A stretch of DNA of 10,476 bases from an uncultured Bacilli bacterium (GCA_910576985.1 CAJTLA010000049.1:1-10476), one strand, 5' to 3'; shown: positions 1-6,972, numbered from the stretch's first letter. Made by a program: numbers and translations. Notes: generated by a model from the letters alone, not told the origin.

Positions 1-179
1 TAGCAGAAGCAACTTATAAAATTATAAAAACGGAATTTGCTTATAATAGAAGATTTGACAATTTTGAAGAATTAGAACGTGAATTATTTGATTATGTAAA
101 TTGGTATAACAATATTCGAATACATGGCTCGCTGGATTATCAGACTCCCGTTAATTATCGACTACAATTGTCCTTATAA
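1..179 (+). CDS. IS3-family transposase (OrfB, DDE/rve integrase), C-terminal fragment
   Basis: This is an open frame with no start in the window, read from base 3 to a TAA at 177-179 (58 codons). It reads as the C-terminus of an IS3-family OrfB integrase-type transposase. The final glutamate region is followed by an F-E-E-L-E-R-E-L segment and then the hallmark W-Y-N-N-x-R-I-H-G-S-L-x-Y-x-x-P-V-x-Y-R signature that ends most IS3/IS150 transposases. OrfB catalyses strand cleavage and transfer through an RNase H-fold DDE core, which lies upstream of the window. The visible part is intact to its stop, so nothing here shows the element to be dead. It points toward, and is not co-oriented with, the minus-strand genes that follow. 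Confidence 0.85.
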   Translation, partial: AEATYKIIKTEFAYNRRFDNFEELERELFDYVNWYNNIRIHGSLDYQTPVNYRLQLSL

Positions 180-208
180 AATTTGTCTAAAAAAATGTTG
201 ACAATCCA
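1..208 (+). mobile_element. 3' end of an IS3-family insertion sequence (partial)
   Basis: The window opens inside an insertion sequence. The transposase reading frame ends at 179. About 30 bases later an AT-rich segment (181-208) ends in ...GACAATCCA. IS3-family ends normally run 5'-TG...CA-3', so base 208 is the likely right boundary and 181-208 the right inverted repeat. The left end lies outside the window, so neither the matching repeat nor a target-site duplication can be checked. The boundary is inferred; membership in the IS3 family rests on the transposase C-terminus. Confidence 0.7.
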
Positions 209-244
209 GGCTATAAAGTCCTTTTTCAATTTCTAAAAATATAA

Positions 245-1138
245 CTATTTATTAACTAATCGATAAAAATTAATAGAAGGACGATTAAATAATCGCGAAT
301 CAAATCCAGTCGTTCCAAGACCACTAGAAATATAAAAATCGGTATTATTTAAATGATAATATTCATCATAATATTTTTTGGAACCTTTCCATTTTGAAAG
401 CGCCCCAATCCAAGGAAGACGAATTTGTCCATTATGAGAATGACCAGCTAAAATCAGATCATAATTTTTAGAAGTAATATCACTGACAAAATCAGGCTCA
501 TGAATTAATAGAATTTTATAATTTGGAATATTTGGATCTTCATTAGAATTTAGAGTGCTAAGATAATCATTAATTGGAGCAATTTTATCTTTTGCATTTT
601 TTGTCCCTTTTAAATTAGTACTAAGACCAGCCAATAAAATAGGAACATAACCATCTTTATAGATTAATTCATAAGTATCATTCAAATTAACAAAATTACT
701 ATTTTTTATAACCGTAGACCATTGATTTACCCCATAATCGTGCTCTCCAATAATCGCAAATTTTCCAATAGTAACTTTTATTTTTTGTAATTCTTCCGTT
801 AAAATTTTAATATCCTGAGTAGTCAGAATCTCTTCCTGATCAAACAAATCACCTGTTAAAACAACAATATCAGGTTTTAATAAATTGATATTTTTCACAA
901 TATTTTGTAACTCCTTTTTGTTAACTGTTCTTCCATAGTGAATATCACTCATATGAACAATCTTAAAACCATAAAAAGAAGTAGGAATTTTAGAATTTAC
1001 AACTTTATATTCTTTCACAATAAGTCCAGTTGTTCCAATTAATTTTCCATATAGAATGATGAAAATGAAACAAGAACATAAAATAACTAGTATAATGCCA
1101 ATTTTTTTGGACGTTTTTTTTTCCTCTTCAAGTTCCAT
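245..1138 (-). CDS. Membrane-anchored calcineurin-like metallophosphoesterase (YkuE/YaeI-like)
   Basis: This 297-residue protein has a charged N-terminus (Lys-rich, residues 7-12), one hydrophobic segment at about 13-30, and then a calcineurin-like phosphoesterase domain, so the enzyme is probably held on the outer face of the membrane. Metal-ligand motifs appear in order: SDIHYG (D65, H67), GDLFD (D97), GEHD (131-134), an I-H-E-P segment, and AGHSHNGQ near the C-terminus. Members of this family hydrolyse phosphomono- or diesters with a two-metal centre. The substrate cannot be read from the sequence; lipid or wall phosphoesters are plausible for the YkuE/YaeI group. The usual GNH(D/E) motif here reads GEHD, so the asparagine that normally ligates the second metal is a glutamate. 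The ATG at 1138 is preceded by GGGGTGA with good spacing. The gene has its own promoter, and the convergent IS end lies just past its stop. Confidence 0.88.
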   Translation of the reverse strand: MELEEEKKTSKKIGIILVILCSCFIFIILYGKLIGTTGLIVKEYKVVNSKIPTSFYGFKIVHMSDIHYGRTVNKKELQNIVKNINLLKPDIVVLTGDLFDQEEILTTQDIKILTEELQKIKVTIGKFAIIGEHDYGVNQWSTVIKNSNFVNLNDTYELIYKDGYVPILLAGLSTNLKGTKNAKDKIAPINDYLSTLNSNEDPNIPNYKILLIHEPDFVSDITSKNYDLILAGHSHNGQIRLPWIGALSKWKGSKKYYDEYYHLNNTDFYISSGLGTTGFDSRLFNRPSINFYRLVNK

Positions 1139-1164
1139 AATATCACCCCATATTCTTTATTTAT

Positions 1165-1194
1165 ATTTTAGCACATTTTCTAGAATAAAGCCAA
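1165..1194 (-). promoter_or_regulatory. Promoter of the phosphoesterase gene
   Basis: On the minus strand, TTGGCT (1194-1189) is followed after 18 bases by TAAAAT (1170-1165). A TGC triplet sits directly before the -10 box, giving an extended -10 element. It lies about 27 bases upstream of the phosphoesterase ATG and just downstream of the previous gene's terminator, so the two minus-strand genes appear to be separate transcription units. Confidence 0.55.
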
Positions 1195-1225
1195 AAAAAT
1201 AAAAAACTATTGGTTAACCCAATAG
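1190..1225 (-). terminator. Rho-independent terminator of the CPBP protease gene
   Basis: Read on the minus strand, CTATTGG (1225-1219) and CCAATAG (1213-1207) form a perfect 7-bp stem. The 5-base loop contains the TAA stop codon of the protease gene. The stem is followed by TTTTTTATTTTTTT. Having the stop codon inside the terminator loop is compact but not rare in AT-rich genomes. Confidence 0.85.
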
Positions 1226-1906
1226 AAACATAAGCATCTGTAATGACATTAAAACCCCATTATGCATAAAATGCATAGAAGCAGGAACTAAAACATTGTC
1301 TGTTTTTACAAGTAAATATGCGAATATAAGACCTGGTATACTATAAGGAATAATATAAAGTAAATCCCAATAACTTGTAAGACCAGTCAACACATGCATT
1401 CCTCCAAACAATAATCCAGATATTAAAATGAAGGCAATGTTGTTTGTGCAAATATTACGAATACCTTGACGAAATACAAACTCTTCTAAAAATGGAGCAA
1501 TAAACACAGAAGAAATAAAAGTATAAAGTGGCACTAATTCAAATAATTCTCTGACTGCCTCTTCATTTCCAGCAATATCATTAGGAGAAAATAAAGCAAT
1601 TAAAAGATTACTTATCATCATTAAACCAAGTAATAAAAACCAATATTTAAAATATTTTTGAAAATATAGTTTATGATTTTTTTTCAAATCAATAATATCT
1701 TTTTCTAAAGTTTTATAAAGTAACATAATAATAATACATATCATCACGATTTGATGCGTTAACATATAAGAAGTCTTAATCCATAAAGGAAGTTGCGTAT
1801 AATCCATTCCAACTAGTTCAAACAATGAAAATTGAGTAAAAGAGGCAATATAGTAAAAAGCTAAAATAGCAATTCCAATTAAAATTTGCTTTTGGTTCGT
1901 TTTCAT
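1214..1906 (-). CDS. CPBP-family intramembrane metalloprotease (Abi/CAAX-protease family)
   Basis: This 230-residue polytopic membrane protein has hydrophobic segments at about 8-24, 48-64, 88-106, 126-140, 157-175 and 184-200. It carries the three signature motifs of the CPBP (type II CAAX protease, Abi) family: E-E-x-x-x-R at 141-146 (EEFVFR), F-x-x-x-H at 167-171 (FGGMH) and H-x-x-x-N at 212-216. The glutamates and histidines form the active site within the membrane. Family members process prenylated proteins, anti-sigma factors or bacteriocin-related peptides; no bacteriocin gene is adjacent, so no specific substrate can be proposed. The start at 1906 is supported by GGAGATGA (1918-1911). 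The gene has its own extended -10 promoter and a terminator overlapping its stop, so it is probably monocistronic. Confidence 0.9.
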   Translation of the reverse strand: MKTNQKQILIGIAILAFYYIASFTQFSLFELVGMDYTQLPLWIKTSYMLTHQIVMICIIIMLLYKTLEKDIIDLKKNHKLYFQKYFKYWFLLLGLMMISNLLIALFSPNDIAGNEEAVRELFELVPLYTFISSVFIAPFLEEFVFRQGIRNICTNNIAFILISGLLFGGMHVLTGLTSYWDLLYIIPYSIPGLIFAYLLVKTDNVLVPASMHFMHNGVLMSLQMLMFLLG

Positions 1907-1924
1907 TCGATCATCTCCAAATCT

Positions 1925-1933
1925 ATTATATCA
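1925..1933 (-). promoter_or_regulatory. Promoter (extended -10) of the CPBP protease gene
   Basis: On the minus strand a perfect TATAAT (1930-1925) is preceded by TGA, making an extended -10 element. The -35 region 17 bases upstream (TTTTAA) is weak. The box lies about 20 bases upstream of the GTG/ATG region, with the Shine-Dalgarno GGAGATGA in between. Confidence 0.6.
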
Positions 1934-2250
1934 TGAATTTATAAAACTTAAAACAGTTACTACCAAACGATAGAAAAAAATAGTTCTATAACAAAAATAA
2001 AAGAAATGATAAAAGGAATTACGAAATATATTATCAATGAGGAAGCAATATCTCATTGGTAAGAATCTAGTACTCAACTATAACATAGAAGTAGTCATTC
2101 CTTTAGCAAGAAGGAGTAGATGATTTCTGATATGTAGATAAAAAATACAGATAGACAAATTAGAAAACTGCAATAGAGGTTGTTTTTTGAATGATTGGAT
2201 ATGTCAACCTTTTCTTATCGCTATGTATTAACAACAATTTATCATTTTAT
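1934..2250. other. Intergenic stretch without a recognisable gene
   Basis: This roughly 320-base gap between divergent transcription units has stop codons in all frames. It holds three things of possible note. First, an inverted repeat CAATGAG/CTCATTG (2035-2041 and 2052-2058, 10-base loop). Second, a promoter-like pair on the plus strand, TTGGTA (2056-2061), 17 bases, then TATAAC (2079-2084). Third, a 21-codon open frame at 2191-2256 whose stop lies inside the terminator at 2251-2280. The promoter-like pair plus the terminator could delimit a transcript of about 190 bases, but nothing in the sequence identifies it. Confidence 0.5.
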
Positions 2251-2280
2251 AAGTAATTTTTGAAAATTACTTTTTTTTTT
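2251..2280 (+). terminator. Rho-independent terminator upstream of the rimP promoter
   Basis: AAGTAATTT and AAATTACTT form a perfect AT-rich stem with a 4-base loop, followed by a run of T (to 2280). It is oriented to stop plus-strand transcription and sits just upstream of the rimP promoter. No convincing plus-strand gene precedes it, so it either insulates the operon or ends an unrecognised short transcript. Confidence 0.75.
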
Positions 2281-2289
2281 GAAAAAGTG

Positions 2290-2298
2290 TGTTATAAT
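2290..2298 (+). promoter_or_regulatory. Promoter of the rimP-nusA-rnpM-infB operon
   Basis: A perfect TATAAT (2293-2298) is preceded by TGT, an extended -10 element. There is no good -35 box at 17-18 bases; that position is occupied by the T-tract of the upstream terminator. The expected transcription start is near 2305, about 10 bases before the leader hairpin. Confidence 0.65.
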
Positions 2299-2314
2299 AG
2301 TATTGATTTGAAAG

Positions 2315-2340
2315 GAGAGTGGGCAAAAAATCCCACTCTT
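2315..2340 (+). promoter_or_regulatory. 5'-leader hairpin of the rimP operon
   Basis: AGAGTGGG (2316-2323) and CCCACTCT (2332-2339) form a perfect 8-bp stem around an 8-base A-rich loop, close to the predicted mRNA 5' end and about 20 bases before the rimP start. Hairpins of this GAGTGGG/CCCACTC type ahead of ylxS/rimP are, to my recollection, common in Firmicutes. Only about three T follow, so it is a poor terminator and more likely protects the 5' end or acts as a leader element; its role is inferred. Confidence 0.6.
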
Positions 2341-2361
2341 TCCTGTAGAGGGAGTGAAAAA

Positions 2362-2610
2362 GTGATTGAGGAAATAAAAAAAATGATTGAACCAATTATC
2401 AATGAAAATGGATATTATCTTGATAGTGTTTCATTTGTAATGGATGGAAACGTGAAAAACTTAGAAGTTGTTATTGACAAAGATGGAATCATAGAAGTAG
2501 AAGACTGTGTCATTGTAAGCAAACTAATAAATCCAATATTAGATGAAAAAGACCCAATTTCAGAATTTTATGTATTAGATGTTTGTTCTAAAGAGAAAGG
2601 TTGTGAATAA
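2362..2610 (+). CDS. rimP: Ribosome maturation factor RimP, N-terminal domain only
   Basis: RimP helps 30S subunit maturation. The 82-residue product matches the RimP N-terminal domain: I-x-P-I-I-x-x-x-G-Y-x-L-x-x-V near the start, a V-x-I-D-K-D-G strand, V-E-D-C-x-x-V-S-K, L-D-E-x-D-P-I, and Y-V-L-D-V where the family normally continues into S-S-P-G-L-x-R-P-L. Here the protein ends in CSKEKGCE and stops. The SH3-like C-terminal domain of the usual protein of about 150 residues is absent, and nusA begins two bases later, so there is no room for it. The start is GTG 2362 with GGGAGTGA in front. An in-frame ATG at 2260 lies upstream of the promoter and is not used. The gene position (first in the nusA operon) supports the call. 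Confidence 0.85.
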   Translation: MIEEIKKMIEPIINENGYYLDSVSFVMDGNVKNLEVVIDKDGIIEVEDCVIVSKLINPILDEKDPISEFYVLDVCSKEKGCE

Positions 2611-2611
2611 A

Positions 2612-3859
2612 ATGAACAATAAGGAGTTTAAAACTGCACTCCAAGTCCTTGAAAAAGAAAAAGGGATACAAGAAGATGTTATTTATGAAGCAATGGAATT
2701 AGCCCTTACATCAGCTTACAAAAAAAATTATCATTCATTATCAAATGTTAGAGTAGATATTGATAGAGAAAAGGGAGACATCCATATTTACTCTTATAAA
2801 ACAGTAGTATTAAATGAACAATATGCCAGTGAAGAAGACAAACAAAAAGCAATTGAATGGGAGAAAAAGGAAAAAGAAGAAGATGAAAGATTACGTGCTA
2901 TTTTAAAAGCTGGAATTGACACCATGGAAGATGATGACGATGATGATTACGATCCAGATGCAGAAGAAGAGGAAGAAGAAATCTATCGTCCATTTGTATT
3001 TGATTCAAGAATTCATTTAACCATAGAAGAAGCTAAAAAAATTGTACCAGACATAGAAGTAGGAGAAACTATTGAAGAAGAAATCACACCAAAAGACTTT
3101 GGACGAGTAGCAGCTTCTACAGCCAAACAAGTGGTGATACAAAAAATCAGAGAAGCAGAACGTAATAATATCATTGGAGAATTTAATGATAAAGAAGGCG
3201 AAATGGTAATTGGAACAGTAGAGATGGAAGACGTAAGAAACTATTATATTGATTTGGGAAGAACACAAGGAATACTACCAAAGTCAGAAGTGATTCCAGG
3301 CGAAAACATCAAAATGGGATCTAGTATTAAAGTATATATTTCAAAAGTAGAAAACAACTCTAAAGGACCACTTATTTTGCTTTCTAGAAATCACTATGGA
3401 TTTGTAAAACGACTATTTGAATTAGAAATTCCAGAAATCAACGAAGGAATTATTCTAATCTATAGTGTTGCAAGAGAAGCTGGAAATAGAACTAAAATTG
3501 CTGTTACTTGTGAAAATCCAAACATAGATGCTGTGGGTTCTTGTATTGGCCAAAATGGCTCAAGAATCAATCGTATTATTGAAGAGTTAAACGGAGAAAA
3601 AATTGATATCATTTCTTATGACAAAGACCCCGCAAGATTCATTGAAAATGCATTAAGCCCAGCCAAAAATTTACACGTATTTATCATGGATGAAAAGAAA
3701 AAAGAAGCTTTAGTTGTAGTAAATCAAGATAATCTAGCTTTAGCAATTGGAAAAAAAGGACTAAATATTAGACTCGCAACACGATTAACGCATTATAAAA
3801 TAGAAGTAAAAACATTAGAGCAAGCAAGAGAAGATGGAATCAATATTATAGAGGAGTGA
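2612..3859 (+). CDS. nusA: Transcription termination/antitermination factor NusA
   Basis: NusA binds RNA polymerase and nascent RNA and modulates pausing, termination and antitermination. The 415-residue protein has the N-terminal polymerase-binding domain (about 1-190), an S1 domain (about 196-262), KH1 with G-S-C-I-G-Q-N-G-S-R at 309-318, and KH2 with I-G-K-K-G at 379-383; the C-terminal acidic repeats of Proteobacteria are absent, as in Firmicutes. Between residues 67 and 130 lies a charged insertion: a Lys/Glu-rich helix-like part, then an almost purely Asp/Glu tract at 106-123. It splits the usual join between K-T-V-V and the E-E-A-K-K-I segment. The start is ATG 2612, which begins the conserved M-N-N-K-E-F sequence; the ATG at 2579 in the same frame lies inside rimP and lacks a ribosome-binding site. 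The purine-rich AGAGAAAGG before 2612 serves as Shine-Dalgarno. It is translated directly after rimP. Confidence 0.97.
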   Translation: MNNKEFKTALQVLEKEKGIQEDVIYEAMELALTSAYKKNYHSLSNVRVDIDREKGDIHIYSYKTVVLNEQYASEEDKQKAIEWEKKEKEEDERLRAILKAGIDTMEDDDDDDYDPDAEEEEEEIYRPFVFDSRIHLTIEEAKKIVPDIEVGETIEEEITPKDFGRVAASTAKQVVIQKIREAERNNIIGEFNDKEGEMVIGTVEMEDVRNYYIDLGRTQGILPKSEVIPGENIKMGSSIKVYISKVENNSKGPLILLSRNHYGFVKRLFELEIPEINEGIILIYSVAREAGNRTKIAVTCENPNIDAVGSCIGQNGSRINRIIEELNGEKIDIISYDKDPARFIENALSPAKNLHVFIMDEKKKEALVVVNQDNLALAIGKKGLNIRLATRLTHYKIEVKTLEQAREDGINIIEE

Positions 3860-3863
3860 TACC

Positions 3864-4124
3864 ATGAAGACAAAAAAAATACCATTAAGAAGTTGTGTCA
3901 TTACAAAAGAACGACTTCCAAAACAAGAATTAATTCGAGTGGTAAGAACTCCTGAAGGAAGTGTTGTAGTAGATCCAACAGGAAAAATCAATGGCCATGG
4001 AGCTTATTTAAAAAAAGATATACAAGTATTTGAAAAAGCAAAAAAAGGAAATGCTTTAAGTCATCACTTAGAAATAGAAATACCAGATTCTGTTTTTGAA
4101 CAATTAAATGAATTATTGAAGTAA
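3864..4124 (+). CDS. rnpM: RNase P modulator RnpM (YlxR family)
   Basis: The 86-residue protein is a full-length YlxR/DUF448 member. It shows the family's K-K-I-P-L-R-x-C start (residues 4-11), T-K-E-x-x-P-K-x-E-L-I-R-V-V-R (14-28), and D-P-T-G-K at 37-41. YlxR of Bacillus subtilis, renamed RnpM, binds the RNase P RNA and modulates its activity. The family's G-R-G-A-Y motif reads G-H-G-A-Y here (H45), a change in what is usually a basic, conserved position. GAGGAG at 3851-3856, overlapping the nusA stop, provides the ribosome-binding site. The gene normally next in Firmicutes, ylxQ (L7Ae-like), is missing; a dCMP deaminase follows 11 bases later. Confidence 0.92.
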   Translation: MKTKKIPLRSCVITKERLPKQELIRVVRTPEGSVVVDPTGKINGHGAYLKKDIQVFEKAKKGNALSHHLEIEIPDSVFEQLNELLK

Positions 4125-4135
4125 GGAGAAATATT

Positions 4136-4615
4136 ATGAAACGACAAGACTATATCTCTTGGGATGAATATTTTATGGGAGTGGCAAAACTATCCGCAGA
4201 ACGTAGTAAGGATCCAAACACACAAGTTGGAGCTTGTATCGTAGACAAGAACAAACACATTATTTCACTTGGATATAACGGAGCACCAACCAATTACTCA
4301 GATGAATTAATTCCTTGGGACAAAAGAGAGGGCGATCAATTTCAAACGAAATATGTATATAGTTGTCATTCAGAACTCAATGCTATCTTGAACTGTCCTA
4401 CACAAGTGGCAGGAGCAACCCTATATGTTACATTATTTCCTTGCCATGAATGTGCAAAAGCAATCGTTCAAGCAGGAATCAAAGAATTAATTTATGATAG
4501 TGACAAATATGATGGAACTGATTCTAACACAGTATCAAAACAAATACTAAATACTTGTGGAGTGAAGTATCATAAATATGAGCCAGCAGGAAAAGAGATT
4601 ACATTAAAGTTATAA
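4136..4615 (+). CDS. dCMP deaminase (ComEB-like cytidine/deoxycytidylate deaminase)
   Basis: The 159-residue protein is a zinc-dependent deaminase of the dCMP deaminase family, converting dCMP to dUMP on the way to dTMP. The zinc and catalytic residues are visible: C-H-S-E-L-N-A with ligand H78 and proton-shuttling E80, and P-C-H-E-C with ligands C103 and C106. The substrate-site region [10 protein letters not shown] (24-33) and G-Y-N-G-A-P (46-51) are typical of dCMP deaminases rather than tRNA or cytosine deaminases. Length is normal. AAGGAG just past the rnpM stop supports ATG 4136. It lies in the operon between rnpM and infB, an unusual place for a nucleotide-metabolism gene. In B. subtilis the homologue is comEB, in the comE locus. 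Confidence 0.92.
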   Translation: MKRQDYISWDEYFMGVAKLSAERSKDPNTQVGACIVDKNKHIISLGYNGAPTNYSDELIPWDKREGDQFQTKYVYSCHSELNAILNCPTQVAGATLYVTLFPCHECAKAIVQAGIKELIYDSDKYDGTDSNTVSKQILNTCGVKYHKYEPAGKEITLKL

Positions 4616-4629
4616 GGAGGTGTATACCT

Positions 4630-6714
4630 ATGATGAGTGTATTAGAATATGCAAATGATGTAAATAAAACAGTAGAAGAAATACTAAGAAAATGTGTTGA
4701 ACTTCAAATTGAAGTTACCAATGAAGAAGACACATTAAGTGAAGATGATATTGTAATGCTAGATAATAACCTAGATACAGAAGAAGAAATCATAGATGAA
4801 GTAGAAGTAACAGAACAAATTGTTCAAAACAAAAACATGGATAAAGGCGCATCAAAGCCAAAGAAAAAACCAGCATTGAACATAAAAACAAACAAAAAAG
4901 AGCTTGCAAATAAGAAGAAAGCTATGTATAAAAACAAAGAAAAATTGATGAGCAACGATAATAATACCTTGGAAAACATTATTGTTTATAAAGAAGGAAT
5001 GACGATTGGTGATTTAGCGCATGAATTAAACGTCAACAGTGCCGAATTAATAAAAAAATTATTTTCATTAGGAATTATGGCTACCATCAATAACACAATC
5101 AACTTTGAAAATGCCGAACTTTTAGTAGTTTCTTATGAAAAAGAACTCAAAAAAGAAGGTGCAACCGATGTTACCAATTTTGAAGAATTTGAAATCGTAG
5201 ACAAAGAAGAAGACTTACTGAAACGTCCAGCAGTAGTCACAATTATGGGACATGTAGACCATGGAAAAACAACACTATTAGATTCCATTCGAAAAACCAA
5301 TGTTGCATCAGGAGAAGCAGGTGGAATTACACAAGCAATTAGTGCTTATCAAGTAACCTTTAAAGGAGAACCAATCACATTTATCGATACCCCAGGACAT
5401 GCTGCATTCACAGAAATGAGAGCACGTGGTGCCTCAATTACTGACATTGTAATCATTATTGTAGCAGCAGATGATGGTGTCATGCCACAAACAAAAGAAG
5501 CCATCGACCATGCAAAAGCCTCTGGAGCACCAATTATGGTAGTCATTAATAAAATTGATAAACCAGATGCCAATCCAGAACGTGTTATGACAGAATTAAC
5601 AGAATATGGACTAACTCCAGACAATTGGGGCGGAGATACGATTTATACCAATGTATCCGCAAAAAATGGAGATGGAATCGAAGAATTATTAGAAAACATC
5701 TTGTTAGTAGCAGAAATGCAAGAATATAAAGCAAACCCAAACCGTTATGCTAGTGGTACTGTCGTAGAATCAAGACTAGATAAACATTTAGGACCAATTG
5801 TTACAATACTAATCCAAAATGGTACTCTCCGATTAGGAGACCCAATTGTAGTAGGACACGCATATGGAAAAGTAAGAACGATGAAAAATGATCGTGGAGA
5901 AGAAATTACCTCTGCATCGCCTTCATTACCAATTGAAATTACAGGACTAAATGAAACCCCAACAGCAGGAGATAAATTCATGGCTTTTGAAAGTGAAAAA
6001 CAAGCAAGAAGTATTGGTGAAACAAGAAAAACCCAAAACAGATTAAAAGAAAATGCAACCAAAGGAGCAGTTACATTAGATGATCTTTTCTCTCAAATAG
6101 GAGAAGGATTGAAAGAAATTAACGTGATTATAAAAGCAGACGTAAATGGTAGTAGTGAAGCTGTCAAAAACTCTTTAGAAAAAATTGAAGTAGAAGGAGT
6201 TAGAGTCAAAGTAATTCGTAGTACCGTAGGAGCCATTACAGAAAGTGACATTATTCTAGCAAAAGCTTCAAATGCTATTTTAATTGGATTTAATGTAAGA
6301 CCATCAAACAGCATAAAAGACTATGCCAAAGAAAATGGAGTAGAAATTAGACTGTACAATATTATTTATAAAGCCGTAGAAGAAATGGAAGCAGCCATGA
6401 AAGGAATGCTTGACCCAGTCTTTGAAGAACATGTAATTGGAAGTGCAGAAATCAGACAACTATTCAAATTTTCAAAAGTAGGAACCATAGCAGGATCTTA
6501 TGTAACAGATGGAATGATTAAAAATAATGTAAAAGTACGTGTCATTCGCGAAGGCATTGTAATCTATGATGGAAATTTAGGATCATTGCAACGAGAAAAA
6601 GACAGTGTTAAAGAAGTGAAAAAAGGACTAGAATGTGGAATCACAATAGAAAATTATAACGATTTGCGAGTAGGCGATGTATTTGAAGCCTATGAAATGG
6701 TAGAAGTAAAATAA
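4630..6714 (+). CDS. infB: Translation initiation factor IF-2
   Basis: IF-2 is the GTPase that brings fMet-tRNA to the 30S subunit and promotes subunit joining. The 694-residue protein has a first IF2_N domain (about 3-50), a Lys-rich linker (about 70-110), a second IF2_N domain (about 117-168), then the G domain with G1 GHVDHGKT (207-214), the G-G-I-T-Q switch, G3 DTPGH (253-257), G4 NKID (307-310) and G5 SAK (343-345), followed by domains II, III and the C-terminal fMet-tRNA-binding domain. The N-terminal region is short, as in Bacilli. A perfect AAGGAGG stands 7-8 bases before ATG 4630; the next codon is also ATG, so either may be used. It is last in the operon and is followed by a terminator. 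Long antisense frames within it are shadows. Confidence 0.98.
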   Translation: MMSVLEYANDVNKTVEEILRKCVELQIEVTNEEDTLSEDDIVMLDNNLDTEEEIIDEVEVTEQIVQNKNMDKGASKPKKKPALNIKTNKKELANKKKAMYKNKEKLMSNDNNTLENIIVYKEGMTIGDLAHELNVNSAELIKKLFSLGIMATINNTINFENAELLVVSYEKELKKEGATDVTNFEEFEIVDKEEDLLKRPAVVTIMGHVDHGKTTLLDSIRKTNVASGEAGGITQAISAYQVTFKGEPITFIDTPGHAAFTEMRARGASITDIVIIIVAADDGVMPQTKEAIDHAKASGAPIMVVINKIDKPDANPERVMTELTEYGLTPDNWGGDTIYTNVSAKNGDGIEELLENILLVAEMQEYKANPNRYASGTVVESRLDKHLGPIVTILIQNGTLRLGDPIVVGHAYGKVRTMKNDRGEEITSASPSLPIEITGLNETPTAGDKFMAFESEKQARSIGETRKTQNRLKENATKGAVTLDDLFSQIGEGLKEINVIIKADVNGSSEAVKNSLEKIEVEGVRVKVIRSTVGAITESDIILAKASNAILIGFNVRPSNSIKDYAKENGVEIRLYNIIYKAVEEMEAAMKGMLDPVFEEHVIGSAEIRQLFKFSKVGTIAGSYVTDGMIKNNVKVRVIREGIVIYDGNLGSLQREKDSVKEVKKGLECGITIENYNDLRVGDVFEAYEMVEVK

Positions 6715-6723
6715 ATAATGATT

Positions 6724-6760
6724 AGACTGTTGATAGATCAGTACAATGGTCTTTTTTTTT
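6724..6760 (+). terminator. Rho-independent terminator after infB
   Basis: AGACTGTTG (6724-6732) pairs with CAATGGTCT (6744-6752) as a 9-bp stem with two adjacent G-U pairs and an 11-base loop, followed by a run of T to 6760. It starts 7 bases after the infB stop end and closes the rimP operon. Confidence 0.8.
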
Positions 6761-6943
6761 CAAAATAAATTACAATTTTTATCTTGAAAAAAATAATATA
6801 ATAAAAAAAGAAGCACGAAAGAAAATTCAAATATCGAATCATAATATTTCTAGTAGTGATACACTTACCACGATATTTTGAAACAAAAATGATAATTTAT
6901 CTAATACCATCATCATAGAAACTATAAGCATTTATTGTAATAA

Positions 6944-6972
6944 AATCAAAGAATAATCAGTTTACTTTGATT
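6944..6972 (+). repeat. Inverted repeat overlapping the promoter of the tail-anchored protein gene
   Basis: AATCAAAG (6944-6951) and CTTTGATT (6965-6972) are perfect 8-base inverted repeats with a 13-base spacer. The right arm covers the end of the -35 box and the start of the promoter spacer. This placement is that of a possible operator, but no regulator gene is nearby and no terminator-like T-run follows. A second, looser pair AAATATCG/CGATATTT sits upstream at 6829-6836 and 6871-6878. Confidence 0.4.

Noticed and set aside
199..227. TTGACA within the IS end as an outward-facing promoter -35 box.
   Set aside because: No acceptable -10 box occurs at 16-18 bases; the TATAAA that follows is only about 10 bases away.
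1214..1906. Reading the CPBP protein as a bacteriocin-immunity or abortive-infection gene.
   Set aside because: The family name includes Abi, but no bacteriocin precursor, ABC transporter or phage-defence gene is adjacent, so only the protease family call is supported.
2013..2123. A 37-codon open stretch whose reading (..IGKNL...YNIEVVIPL..) loosely recalls the phosphoribosyltransferase part of PurF.
   Set aside because: The match is short and lacks the conserved P-D-S and downstream R-Y-x-G-R-T-F segments in any frame; chance similarity is more likely than a purF remnant.
2260..2361. An upstream extension of rimP from an in-frame ATG at 2260.
   Set aside because: It would start inside the terminator and upstream of the promoter and leader hairpin, has no ribosome-binding site, and encodes nothing RimP-like.
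3017..3268. Antisense open frame of 83 codons within nusA.
   Set aside because: It is rich in Phe, Tyr and Ser as expected from the complement of Glu/Lys codons, and has no start signals. It is a shadow of nusA.
5349..6314. Several long open frames on the minus strand inside infB.
   Set aside because: They lie wholly antisense to a well-conserved gene, have no ribosome-binding sites and no recognisable motifs; they arise from the codon bias of infB.
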